NCBI GenBank assembly: GCA_031272895.1
Contig: JAISSW010000016.1
Span: 95,098-159,097 of the forward strand
Direction of reading: 5' to 3'
Origin: Clostridium sp.
GTDB taxonomy: Bacteria; Bacillota; Clostridia; Oscillospirales; Acutalibacteraceae
DNA: 64,000 nucleotides
Position 1 is the stretch's first letter. The number at the start of each line of letters is the position of its first letter. Below the pieces are notes generated by a model. It ran no database searches. It worked only from the letters and a program-made list of their open reading frames with translations, and had not been told where the DNA came from. This document shows, piece by piece, positions 32,960-41,359 of the stretch. The translations under genes were made by a program, and so were the position numbers.

Positions 32960-33132
32960 TTGCGGCAAAAAGCTCAAAAATGCCCATAGTTTTGCAAATC
33001 GGTGTGAAATATAGTCGGTTTTTGTCCCACGGCGAAAATTAATTTCGAGAGAATTCGCGAGAATAGGTGAGAAAATAAGTAAATTCGAGAGCGGATTTCT
33101 AATTAAATTTTAATATTCCAAAAAAGAAATAT

Positions 33133-33155
33133 GGGGGGGTAAAATGTGCTATACT
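33133..33155 (+). promoter_or_regulatory. G7-type promoter before the 33200 gene
   Basis: Seven G, then 10 nt ending in TGTGC, then TATACT. The same G7-Y-A-W-W-W-TGTGCTATAMT order occurs at 62801-62823 before another small gene. There is no consensus -35 box, so the extended -10 (TGCTATACT) or the G run must provide recognition. A small hairpin (ACTC-AGAC-GAGT) lies just after it. Confidence 0.6.
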
Positions 33156-33199
33156 TTACCAGACTCAGACGAGTTTATTAACATTAAGAGGAGAAAGTT

Positions 33200-33718
33200 A
33201 TGGGCAAGGTTTTGAACCAACTTCGGCAAAAACTCAACAACAAGGGCATTTCCTGTAGCATTGTCGGCGGAGACCTTTCGATTTTGGAGCTTGAGGTAAC
33301 TCAATTTTTCACCAACAGCAGTTGCGCGGTGACATGGAATAATGTAGCTTGGCGTCAAACAAGGCTACCAAAATCATATGGCCGCCTCGGCGTTTTTAGG
33401 ATTCTTGCTGAGGACTCTGGGCAAGTCGCTTTCCTCGCAGATGTGCCTTGTGGTACGCTTACGCCTGAAGAATTTAATCAAGTGGCAAACCAAATGCAGA
33501 ACCTTATACGGCAATCAGATTTTAATCTTTTCGCCAACGGGGGTGTAATTGAAAAGTCTGCCGGAAATGTTCCGTCAATATTCCTGAATTTGAATCTTAA
33601 TCCCGGTGCAGATATTGCGGACTTTGCAGACACGATGATTGGAATTATGCCATTGGAATTGCTTAGAATTTACGGCGGTTGCCCGTTGGTGGCGCAAAAA
33701 ATTGCAGCAAACGTTTAG
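33200..33718 (+). CDS. Hypothetical protein, lower-GC small gene
   Basis: A 172-residue protein that I do not recognise. It has no signal peptide or membrane segment. The middle (RLGVFRILAEDSGQVAFLADV) and the long helix TPEEFNQVANQMQNLIRQ look like an alpha/beta fold as in YbjN or secretion-chaperone-like proteins, but this is only an impression. Asn and Gln are frequent, and its base composition is more AT-rich than the neighbours, which may mean recent transfer. AGAGGAG supports the ATG. A zinc-ribbon gene follows after 43 nt, and the pair shares one terminator. Confidence 0.65.
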   Translation: MGKVLNQLRQKLNNKGISCSIVGGDLSILELEVTQFFTNSSCAVTWNNVAWRQTRLPKSYGRLGVFRILAEDSGQVAFLADVPCGTLTPEEFNQVANQMQNLIRQSDFNLFANGGVIEKSAGNVPSIFLNLNLNPGADIADFADTMIGIMPLELLRIYGGCPLVAQKIAANV

Positions 33719-33761
33719 GCAACCGGCCAGCATACATTTGGTTGGCGAGGAGGTGAAAGGT

Positions 33762-33929
33762 ATGTCGAACGGTTGTACTTGCCCCGAATGCGGGAGCAGA
33801 TGTATGCCCACCAACGAGCAATACCAAGCAAACGGTACTTGGGTCACCTACACCTGCACCAATGGTAACTGCCCCAACTATGTACGCAGCGGCAATCGCT
33901 GGCAAAGCAAGCAGTTTGAAAGCAAATAA
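33762..33929 (+). CDS. Small zinc-ribbon-like protein (55 residues)
   Basis: A 55-residue protein with cysteines spaced as CTCPECGSRC and YTCTNGNCPNY, enough to bind one zinc ion in a ribbon. There is no other domain. I chose the ATG that follows AGGAGGTGAAAGG, a very strong ribosome binding site; the frame is open 41 codons further upstream but overlaps the previous gene. It is probably co-transcribed with the preceding hypothetical gene. Function unknown. Confidence 0.7.
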   Translation: MSNGCTCPECGSRCMPTNEQYQANGTWVTYTCTNGNCPNYVRSGNRWQSKQFESK

Positions 33930-33939
33930 CCCAACCAAA

Positions 33940-33979
33940 CCCCGTCCCGCGGCGAAAGCTGCGGGGCGGGGTCGCTTTT
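33940..33979 (+). terminator. Intrinsic terminator after the zinc-ribbon gene
   Basis: CCCCGTCCCGCGGC and GCTGCGGGGCGGGG form a long GC stem closed by GAAA and followed by TCGCTTTTG. Confidence 0.88.
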
Positions 33980-33998
33980 GCTTCCCCAAAAAGGCTTA

Positions 33999-34027
33999 TT
34001 GAAAATCGCGGCGAATCGTGTTACAAT
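33999..34027 (+). promoter_or_regulatory. Promoter of the membrane GH123-like gene
   Basis: TTGAAA and TACAAT are 17 nt apart, ending about 57 nt before the start. Confidence 0.75.
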
Positions 34028-34084
34028 AGGTGTTGGAAATTTTGCTCGCCACTTGGCGCAAATCACAATCCTTTGGAGGGAACT

Positions 34085-37000
34085 ATGGGAACACTCAAAA
34101 AAACTCTTGCCGCACCAAAAAAATTGGTTTTTGGTCTGCAGAACACGCTATCGGCGGCGTTTGCGCTGACACTGCTGTTTTTCGGCGCCGCGGCGCTGTT
34201 CAACCCCATTGAAACGGGTCTGTTTTGGGGACAAAGCGCTCTCGGGGCAATCAACGTGCTGTTTTGGGTAATCGTTTGCCTCTCACAGCTGCTTTACTCC
34301 TTCTTCCCGCGGCTGACGCAAAAAATCAAGTCCGCGGCGGACATATTGCTTGCGCTGTCGCTGGTTTGGCTCTTTGCGGTCGCCTGCGCAAAAAGCGGCA
34401 CACGTCAGGAAAGCTGGTTCCTTGCGCTGAACTGGCTGTTGGTCAACCACGGGCAGGTCTTCGGAGCAACGCTGGGGCTTGCCGTCGCCTCTCTGACGGG
34501 GGCGGGCAGACTGCTGCGGCGCTCTCCGGCACGGGCAAATAATGTTATGCTGCCCTGCGTAATTTCCTTTTTCGGCTGCTTCAGCGCCTTTGTTTTCGGC
34601 GCGTGGAAAGCTGAATCGGTTTTTATGCTGCTTGCGATTCCCACGGCTCTCTCCCTGCTGCTGGCTGTGCCGGCGGCGTTTGGGCTGTTTAAGCCTAAGT
34701 GCAGGCAATGCGAGCCAAAGATAAACCGCCTGAGCGGCGTTGTTAATTCGCTGTTCCTGTTGCTTTTTGCCTCCGCCGGCATATACGGCTTGATTGATAA
34801 ATCCGAGGTGATTTTCTACCCCGGCGCACCCCTGCCCGGCACCGTGCGGATATTCGAAATACTCATCATAGGGCTCGCCGTCGCCTACCTGCTTGCTACG
34901 GCGTATGTTTCCAAGCATGAGTTGAAGGCCGTGCGCCGCCTTAACGCGGAACAAAAGGGCCTTGAGGGCAAAAAAGCCAAGCGGGCCGCTTGGTATCCTC
35001 TGCGGGCTTTGCAATCCGTGGGGCTTGTTTTTGGCTTTGGGACGGTGCTTTATTATTTCCCGATTGTCATTCGCCTGCCGGGGCATATGGAGCTTTGCGG
35101 GCTGTTTGTTGCGGTGGGGGCTCTGTGCTACGCGCTTTTGATGAAGCTCGGCGGCAGGCTTGGGCGCACCGACCTGATTGCAAAGCTCTGCAAGCTTGCG
35201 GGCCTGGGTATGTTTGCCGTGCTGCTGGTGCTGCTGATGCAGGACCAAAGCACCAATGGTGTGCAATACGGCGGCTATGTTACCGGCGACGACTATTTTC
35301 CGTTTAAGTTTATCCATTCCGTGGGGCACGCCGCCCTTGCGGGGCTTAGCCTTGGCGTCTTCCTTTGTGATGAAATCCTTTACCGTGTGGGCAGGGCAAG
35401 CTCAGCGGCGGCACCTGTGTCCTCCTTGGCGGGTATGGGGCTTGGCTTGTTCTCCTTGGGTATTGTACTTGTCAGCTTTCCCCATGCCATAACCCTGCTT
35501 GACGGGGCGGGCGAATGGCCGCCAACCTATGGCTTTAAGGTACCCATAGGCGAGGACGGCGTGCTCTTCGGGCATTTCTTCCCGTGGGTGTTTGGGGGGC
35601 TTCTTGCCCTTGGTGTGCTTGCGGAGCTTTTGTTTTCGCTTTGGTATGCGCGCAAGGACAAGGAAGAAATCCGCCGGGCGGCAAAAAAATGCACGAGAGC
35701 TAAGCGCGGCACAAGGCGCTTGCTGTCCTGCGCCCTTGCGCTGGTGATTATGCTTGGCGGCGGGGGCTTTGCGCTTGGCAGCGCCCTGAGCGGCGACGCC
35801 TCCTTTGTGCGGGAGAATGTGGGCAGCGGCGCGGATATCTATGCAACTGACAGCTATGAAAGGGTAAGCCCCCACGCGGCAATCCGCGACGCAAGCGGCA
35901 AGGACGTTGACGGCAAGGCAGCCATATCTGTGGCGGGGAATGAATACGGTGCAGTGCAGCTGGTTTGGAAAACGGGTACGCAAGCGCTTACCAAGCTGAA
36001 CGGCACTGTAACTATCACCGATTCAAACGGCAAGGCGCTTGCGCAGGATAAGGGCTTTACGGAGCTTACGCTGCGCAAGGCTAAGAACATCTATGGCGGG
36101 GAGTACCCCGAAATACTTGAGCCGCTTGCGGACGCTGTGCTGCCCGCAGAGGAAAACAGCACGATTTGGTTCAGCTTTTTCACAGACTACGACCTTGCCG
36201 CGGGCGAATATCAGGCGCAAATAAGCTTTGACTTTGTGCGCGGCGGCACTGCGGACAAGGCAACCGTGCTTGTTGACATAAGCGTGGCTGAATACTCTCT
36301 TCCAAAAAGGACGCACACGCTCTATAACCTCCCCTATGACGAGGGAGAGTTCAGCACGGAATACTACGCAAAGCGCCGCCAGTTCATGGACGGAATAATG
36401 CAGCTGACGGAGGTGCTGACAAGCACAGACCGCTGGTATGACTACGAAAAGCAGGAGTGGGATTTCAGCCGCCCGCTGAACGAGGATAAGACTGCTGAGA
36501 TTAAGCGTGAATGGGGCTATGACGTAAAAACGGGCGAGGAGCTTTGGAACACTATCCTTGACGTTTCCGAACACCTGATAAACGACCTTGGTCAGCCAAT
36601 GCTGCGCGCGGATTACCTGACGGTGCTTGTGCGCGGCAATACGGGAATCGGCAACCCGGAAAACTGGACTGACGACGAGTGGACGGGCAAGGCTTGGGAG
36701 GCGAGCGAGCGCAAGATAGCCTATGACTTCTACTACTACATGAACGCAAAATTCCTTTCACGCACCCTGCCGGACGGTTCTTCCTTGGCAAGCCGCGTGT
36801 GCCTTAAGTGGAAGGACGAATTTGAACAGCCGCAATTCTTCCCGGATACACCCGACGGGCGCACACTTGGGCGCGAGGAGCTTTACACCATCTACGCCCT
36901 TGAGCTGCAGGCAATGGTACAGGCTCGCGCGGACGCTCAGCTTGAGTTGTTCATTTCCGAAAGGAGCGGGGATTTTGGAACACGCGAGGAGCTTTTGGCC

Positions 37001-37744
37001 GCCTACGACAAGGCATACGCGGCGGCGCCCGAACGCTACGCCGGCGTCAGCTACCTTGCCAACTGTGACCCGACAGCGGAGAACTTCGACATCCTCTTTG
37101 AGTATTTCGACATTTACTGCCCGCTGTCCTACCGTGTGACGGACGCCCTGCTTGAAAAATGCCGCGAAGCGGGCAAGCGTGTCTGGCAATACACCTGCTG
37201 CCAGCCGTTTTTGCCGTACGCCAACCAGTTCGGCTACAACCAAACCTTAGAAACCCACATAACCCAGTGGACCAACTTCAAATACGGCATGGAGGGCTAC
37301 TGGCTTTGGCGTTCGGATTACAGGAACCCCGCCAATTTCTACTATGGCTTTACAGGCTGGTTGGACGGCGTTTTTGTGTATTACCCAACCGGGGAAAAGC
37401 CGGAGCTTATAACCGAGGGCAGCTTTAACACCGGCATTCGCTTTGAAAGCGCAACCGACAGTGTTGAGGAGCTTGAGCTGTTCATAATGTACGAAAACAG
37501 CCTTTATTTCCTTGAGGAAAAGGGCTTACTGAGCGCCCAGGAAGCGCAGGAACGCCTTGCAGAGCTGACGCGGCTTGTTGACGGGGCGGTAAGCAGCCCT
37601 TACGACTGGACGACTGACACGGACTACATGAATGGGGTTGTCAGGACGGTGCGCGACGAGCTTTCGCAGCTCTACGCCCGTGCGGGCTTCGCAAGCGTTA
37701 TGGATGAAGCCTTTGAGCTGGACTGGGTTCGCAACGCGGCTTAA
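34085..37744 (+). CDS. Giant polytopic membrane protein fused to a GH123/DUF4091-like domain
   Basis: A 1219-residue protein. Residues 1 to about 565 contain some 12 hydrophobic segments, ending in CALALVIMLGGGGFALG. The rest is probably extracellular. It begins with a beta-sandwich-like part (about 570-740) and continues with a region that follows the GH123/DUF4091 pattern: D911-E912 in WKDEFEQPQ, IYCPLSYR, GKRVWQYTCCQP, GYWLWRSDYRNP and WLDGVFVYYP. GH123 enzymes are beta-N-acetylgalactosaminidases with an Asp-Glu catalytic pair, which seems kept here. I know no characterised enzyme with this fusion. GGAGG precedes the ATG chosen; a TTG four codons upstream overlaps that site. The glycyl radical enzyme gene lies 105 nt downstream with its own promoter. 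Confidence 0.78.
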   Translation: MGTLKKTLAAPKKLVFGLQNTLSAAFALTLLFFGAAALFNPIETGLFWGQSALGAINVLFWVIVCLSQLLYSFFPRLTQKIKSAADILLALSLVWLFAVACAKSGTRQESWFLALNWLLVNHGQVFGATLGLAVASLTGAGRLLRRSPARANNVMLPCVISFFGCFSAFVFGAWKAESVFMLLAIPTALSLLLAVPAAFGLFKPKCRQCEPKINRLSGVVNSLFLLLFASAGIYGLIDKSEVIFYPGAPLPGTVRIFEILIIGLAVAYLLATAYVSKHELKAVRRLNAEQKGLEGKKAKRAAWYPLRALQSVGLVFGFGTVLYYFPIVIRLPGHMELCGLFVAVGALCYALLMKLGGRLGRTDLIAKLCKLAGLGMFAVLLVLLMQDQSTNGVQYGGYVTGDDYFPFKFIHSVGHAALAGLSLGVFLCDEILYRVGRASSAAAPVSSLAGMGLGLFSLGIVLVSFPHAITLLDGAGEWPPTYGFKVPIGEDGVLFGHFFPWVFGGLLALGVLAELLFSLWYARKDKEEIRRAAKKCTRAKRGTRRLLSCALALVIMLGGGGFALGSALSGDASFVRENVGSGADIYATDSYERVSPHAAIRDASGKDVDGKAAISVAGNEYGAVQLVWKTGTQALTKLNGTVTITDSNGKALAQDKGFTELTLRKAKNIYGGEYPEILEPLADAVLPAEENSTIWFSFFTDYDLAAGEYQAQISFDFVRGGTADKATVLVDISVAEYSLPKRTHTLYNLPYDEGEFSTEYYAKRRQFMDGIMQLTEVLTSTDRWYDYEKQEWDFSRPLNEDKTAEIKREWGYDVKTGEELWNTILDVSEHLINDLGQPMLRADYLTVLVRGNTGIGNPENWTDDEWTGKAWEASERKIAYDFYYYMNAKFLSRTLPDGSSLASRVCLKWKDEFEQPQFFPDTPDGRTLGREELYTIYALELQAMVQARADAQLELFISERSGDFGTREELLAAYDKAYAAAPERYAGVSYLANCDPTAENFDILFEYFDIYCPLSYRVTDALLEKCREAGKRVWQYTCCQPFLPYANQFGYNQTLETHITQWTNFKYGMEGYWLWRSDYRNPANFYYGFTGWLDGVFVYYPTGEKPELITEGSFNTGIRFESATDSVEELELFIMYENSLYFLEEKGLLSAQEAQERLAELTRLVDGAVSSPYDWTTDTDYMNGVVRTVRDELSQLYARAGFASVMDEAFELDWVRNAA

Positions 37745-37775
37745 GCGCTTCCATTTGGCAATTTCGCCATTTCCC

Positions 37776-37804
37776 TTTACATTCTTGCCAAAATGTTGTA
37801 TAAT
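37776..37804 (+). promoter_or_regulatory. Promoter of the glycyl radical enzyme cluster
   Basis: TTTACA and TATAAT are 17 nt apart, about 45 nt before the start of the glycyl radical enzyme. Confidence 0.82.
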
Positions 37805-37849
37805 ATTTGTAGATAAACAGTAAAACTAACCAAAGGAGCGCTGACTGTT

Positions 37850-40363
37850 ATGGAAAAACAAGCTGTTACAAAAAGGGATGAGCATGGCGTTAAAATGCCG
37901 TATAACCTCAGCCCGCGAATCAAGTGGCTGCGGGATTACTACTTCCTTGGAACAAAGCGCGCGTGGAACAATGCCTTTCTTCCGTTCACAACGGGTACAC
38001 CCTGGGATGAGCTTTACGAGGAGCAGACCTTCTACAACGCGCCGGAAACCTATTGCTTTTACAACACAATGATTAAAAGCTACCGGCAGGGGGCGTATCC
38101 CGTCACCCTGCCGCAGGGCTTTTGGGAGCTTAGCCTGCCCGAACGCAGGGCTTGGTTCCTGCAGGAGGTAATGACAGAGTATGTGCCGCAGGAGGTTTTG
38201 CCGGGCGACCTGTTGGCAGGCGGGCGCTTTAACCTAATGGGCTCACGCTGCTGGAACGAGGAAGAGGCAAAGTGCCACGCGGAAAAGCTGTGGGGAAAAA
38301 ACGGTCTGCGCCAAGACGTGATTGAGTTTGAGGAGCGAGGCTTTGGCAACTGCGGCGCAACCAGCGGGCACCTTATATCAAACTACCCAAAGGTTTTGAG
38401 GCTTGGCTTTTTGGGAATAAAAAAGGAGTACCAAGCTTATTACGACGCCCTTTCCGCCGACGAAAAGCAAGGGGCTAAGGGTGCGCAGCTCCGGGCAATG
38501 CTTAATTCCTGCGACACGCCCATTAAGCTGGCCGCAAAATATGCCGCCCGCTGCCGTGAGCTTGCGGCAAAGGAGGAAAACGCCGCTCGCAAGGCAGAGC
38601 TTGAGCAAATGGCCTCCAACTTAGACCTTGTTCCGGCAAACCCGCCGCAGGATTTTTGGCAGGCAATGCAGGCGCTGTGGCTGACGCATATGCTCATTAT
38701 GAGTGACGAGAATTACCCCGGTCCGGGTGTGTCCTTCGGACGGCTGGACCAATACATCTACCCGTTCTGGAAGAAATCCGTTGAGGCGGGAATGGACAGG
38801 GAGTTTGGCAAGGAGATACTCAAGTGCTTCTGGATGCACTGTAACTACGCCTACGACGCAATGATTAACACGGGCAACCAGGGAATTACAGCCGGCTACG
38901 GGCAGCTGTTCAACATAAGCGGCATGGGGGAAAACGGACAGGATATGACAAACGACTTCAGCTACGTTTTGCTGGAGGTTTTGGACGAGATGGCTCCTAT
39001 ACTTGAGCCAAAGCCGAATGTGCGTCTGCACAGCGGCACACCCGAAAAGCTGCTTGACATTGTTGTGGATATGATTGCGGACAGCCAAGGCGCGCCGTTC
39101 CTGCTTAACTTTGACGAGCGCTCCATGGCGGGAATGCTGAGAGAGGCAAAGCGCGCCGGGGTGGAGGATTTGATAACTCCGCAGAACGTGCATGAATACG
39201 CCTCGGTCGGCTGCTTGGAAAACACCATGTGCGGCAACGACCGCTCCGCAACGGTTGACTGCAACCTCAGCCTGCTTAAGGCGGTTGAGCTTGCGTTGGG
39301 CGGCGGAGAGGAAATTGTGCCATATACGGATTCGCTTTGGGGCAAGCGCTACACGGCACCCTTGGACGCGCCGCGAACGGGCGACCCGCGCGGCTTCGCC
39401 TCCTTTGAGGAATTCTACGCGGCGTTTGAAGAGCAAATCCGTTACCTTATCCGCAAGATTGTGGAGCTTTATAACCGCTCCTGCGATTTGCGCGCAAAGC
39501 TGGGGCCGACACCGTACCTCTCCTGCTTGGTGGAGGGCTGCGCCAAAAAGGGCTTGGACGTGACGCAGGGCGGCGCGGAGCTTAGCTTTGTTACCATTGA
39601 GGGCGTTACCTTTGCCTCCACGGTGGATAGCCTTTTGGCTGTTAAATACCTTGTGTTCGACAAGCGTATTTGTGATATGGATACGCTAATCAAGGCGCTG
39701 CAGGCAAACTGGGAAGGCTATGAAACCCTGCAGGCACAGGCAAAAAACAGGGCGCCGAAATACGGGCGCGACGACGATGATTCGGATGCCCTGGCACGGC
39801 GCGTTATGGATTTGTGGAGCGAGGAAACCTGGAAATACACAACACCAACCGGCGCTCGCTACCGCGGAGGTATGCTGAGCTGGAACTACTGGATTGGTCA
39901 GGGCTTTATTCTGCCCGCCAGCCCGGACGGCAGGCAGCGCGGACAATTCCTGAGCAACGCTATTTGCCCCGTCAACGGAGCGGACACAAACGGACCTACC
40001 TCCAACGCCAACTCCGTGGGCAATGCCTTGGGCGGGCGCAGCGAAACCGACGGCGACTACCTGAGCTGGCGCAACTGCTTGCCAAACGGGGCAAGCCATA
40101 CCATTACGCTTTCCCCCGCCCTGCTGCGCGACGATGAACACCGCGAGAAACTCAAGAGCTTTTTGAGGGGCTATGTGCAGAACGGCGGCACTGCTCTGCA
40201 AATCAATGTGCTGGACGCGGATATGCTGCGCGACGCCCAAAAGCACCCCGAGAATTACCGCAATCTGCTTGTTCGTGTAACGGGCTATAACGCCTATTTT
40301 ACCTCCGTGGGCAGGGAGCTGCAGGACGAGATTATTGCAAGGGAAAGCCATAACCGCTATTAA
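37850..40363 (+). CDS. Glycyl radical enzyme of the eliminase type, substrate unknown
   Basis: An 837-residue member of the pyruvate formate-lyase superfamily. The thiyl-radical cysteine is C455 in ASVGCLENTMCGND, with E457 two residues later. This C-x-E arrangement marks dehydratase/lyase-type enzymes (glycerol, propanediol, choline, hydroxyproline, isethionate enzymes) and excludes pyruvate formate-lyase, which has Cys-Cys. The radical-bearing glycine is G812 in RVTGYNAYF, followed by the usual Q-D-E-I-I-A-R. The sequence around the active site (ENTMCGNDRSATVD) does not match any characterised subgroup I remember. The activase is 27 nt downstream. AAAGGAG lies 11 nt before the ATG. The enzyme works only without oxygen. 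Confidence 0.93.
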   Translation: MEKQAVTKRDEHGVKMPYNLSPRIKWLRDYYFLGTKRAWNNAFLPFTTGTPWDELYEEQTFYNAPETYCFYNTMIKSYRQGAYPVTLPQGFWELSLPERRAWFLQEVMTEYVPQEVLPGDLLAGGRFNLMGSRCWNEEEAKCHAEKLWGKNGLRQDVIEFEERGFGNCGATSGHLISNYPKVLRLGFLGIKKEYQAYYDALSADEKQGAKGAQLRAMLNSCDTPIKLAAKYAARCRELAAKEENAARKAELEQMASNLDLVPANPPQDFWQAMQALWLTHMLIMSDENYPGPGVSFGRLDQYIYPFWKKSVEAGMDREFGKEILKCFWMHCNYAYDAMINTGNQGITAGYGQLFNISGMGENGQDMTNDFSYVLLEVLDEMAPILEPKPNVRLHSGTPEKLLDIVVDMIADSQGAPFLLNFDERSMAGMLREAKRAGVEDLITPQNVHEYASVGCLENTMCGNDRSATVDCNLSLLKAVELALGGGEEIVPYTDSLWGKRYTAPLDAPRTGDPRGFASFEEFYAAFEEQIRYLIRKIVELYNRSCDLRAKLGPTPYLSCLVEGCAKKGLDVTQGGAELSFVTIEGVTFASTVDSLLAVKYLVFDKRICDMDTLIKALQANWEGYETLQAQAKNRAPKYGRDDDDSDALARRVMDLWSEETWKYTTPTGARYRGGMLSWNYWIGQGFILPASPDGRQRGQFLSNAICPVNGADTNGPTSNANSVGNALGGRSETDGDYLSWRNCLPNGASHTITLSPALLRDDEHREKLKSFLRGYVQNGGTALQINVLDADMLRDAQKHPENYRNLLVRVTGYNAYFTSVGRELQDEIIARESHNRY

Positions 40364-40390
40364 CTTAGCTTAAGCATAAACGAGGTAACG

Positions 40391-41338
40391 GTGGAAAAAG
40401 AGATTGTATTGCTGGATATTCAGCGCATGAGCAGCGAGGACGGTCCGGGCTTAAGGACTACGGCGTTCCTTAAGGGCTGCCCATTGGCGTGCCGTTGGTG
40501 CCACAACCCGGAGAGCATTTCCTTTAACGGGCAGGTGCTTTGGCACGGTGCGCGCTGCATGGCGTGCGGGCTTTGCCAAAGGCTTTGCCCTCAAAAGGGA
40601 ATCCATGCCCGGGAGGAGGGGCTTGAGCTTGAGCGTGAAAAATGCACGGGCTGCTTCACCTGCGCGGATAGCTGCCCCGCCGCGGCAATGGAGGCAAAGG
40701 GAAAGAAAATCAAGCCCGCAAGGCTTTGCCGTGAATTGCTTAAGGACAGGGCTTATTTCGGCGCGGACGGCGGCGTAACGCTTTCCGGCGGAGAGGCGCT
40801 TATGCAGGAGGCGGCGGTTGAACTGCTGCAGCTGCTTAAGGAGCAGGGTTCCTCCGTTGCTGTGGATACCTGCGGGCTTGTGCCGACGGATAGACTCAGC
40901 CGCGCGCTTGCTTTCTGTGATATTATGCTGTATGACATCAAAATCGCTGACCCGGCACGGCACAAGGAATACACGGGGGCGGATAACAGGCTTATCCTTG
41001 AGAACCTTGGCGTTGTTATGGACTGGGCAAAAAAAGGCGGCAGGCTTTGGATACGCACGCCGCTTATCCCCGGAGCGACGGACGACGAGGAAAACATAAG
41101 GGCAATCGGGGAGATACTTGCTGGCTATGGCACGGGCGAGGCTGCAATCCCGGAGCGCTGGGAGCTTTGCGCCTTCAATAACCTTTGCGCGGAAAAATAC
41201 TGCAGCCTTGGGTTGGTGTGGGCATACGACGGCACACCCTTGCTTGAACGAGAGCATTTAGACGCCCTTGCGGAAATTGCAGCGGCAAGCGGGTGCGCAA
41301 AAACAATCAAATGGACAGGCGCGGCGCGCACAAAATAA
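40391..41338 (+). CDS. Glycyl radical enzyme activating enzyme (radical SAM)
   Basis: A 315-residue radical SAM activase that makes the glycyl radical on the enzyme encoded just upstream. The CX3CX2C motif is C30, C34 and C37 in GCPLACRWCHNP. A ferredoxin-like insert with two clusters follows (CMACGLCQRLCP and CTGCFTCADSCP), as in activases of eliminase-type enzymes, longer than PflA. GGVTLSGGEAL is the SAM-binding GGE motif. The start is GTG with GAGG upstream. The spacing to its neighbours (27 and 21 nt) indicates one transcript. Confidence 0.95.
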   Translation: MEKEIVLLDIQRMSSEDGPGLRTTAFLKGCPLACRWCHNPESISFNGQVLWHGARCMACGLCQRLCPQKGIHAREEGLELEREKCTGCFTCADSCPAAAMEAKGKKIKPARLCRELLKDRAYFGADGGVTLSGGEALMQEAAVELLQLLKEQGSSVAVDTCGLVPTDRLSRALAFCDIMLYDIKIADPARHKEYTGADNRLILENLGVVMDWAKKGGRLWIRTPLIPGATDDEENIRAIGEILAGYGTGEAAIPERWELCAFNNLCAEKYCSLGLVWAYDGTPLLEREHLDALAEIAAASGCAKTIKWTGAARTK

Positions 41339-41359
41339 TAAAAACAGCAGGAGGATATT

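Noticed and set aside
37850..40363. Pyruvate formate-lyase
   Set aside because: The active site has a single cysteine followed by x-Glu instead of the Cys-Cys pair needed for pyruvate cleavage.
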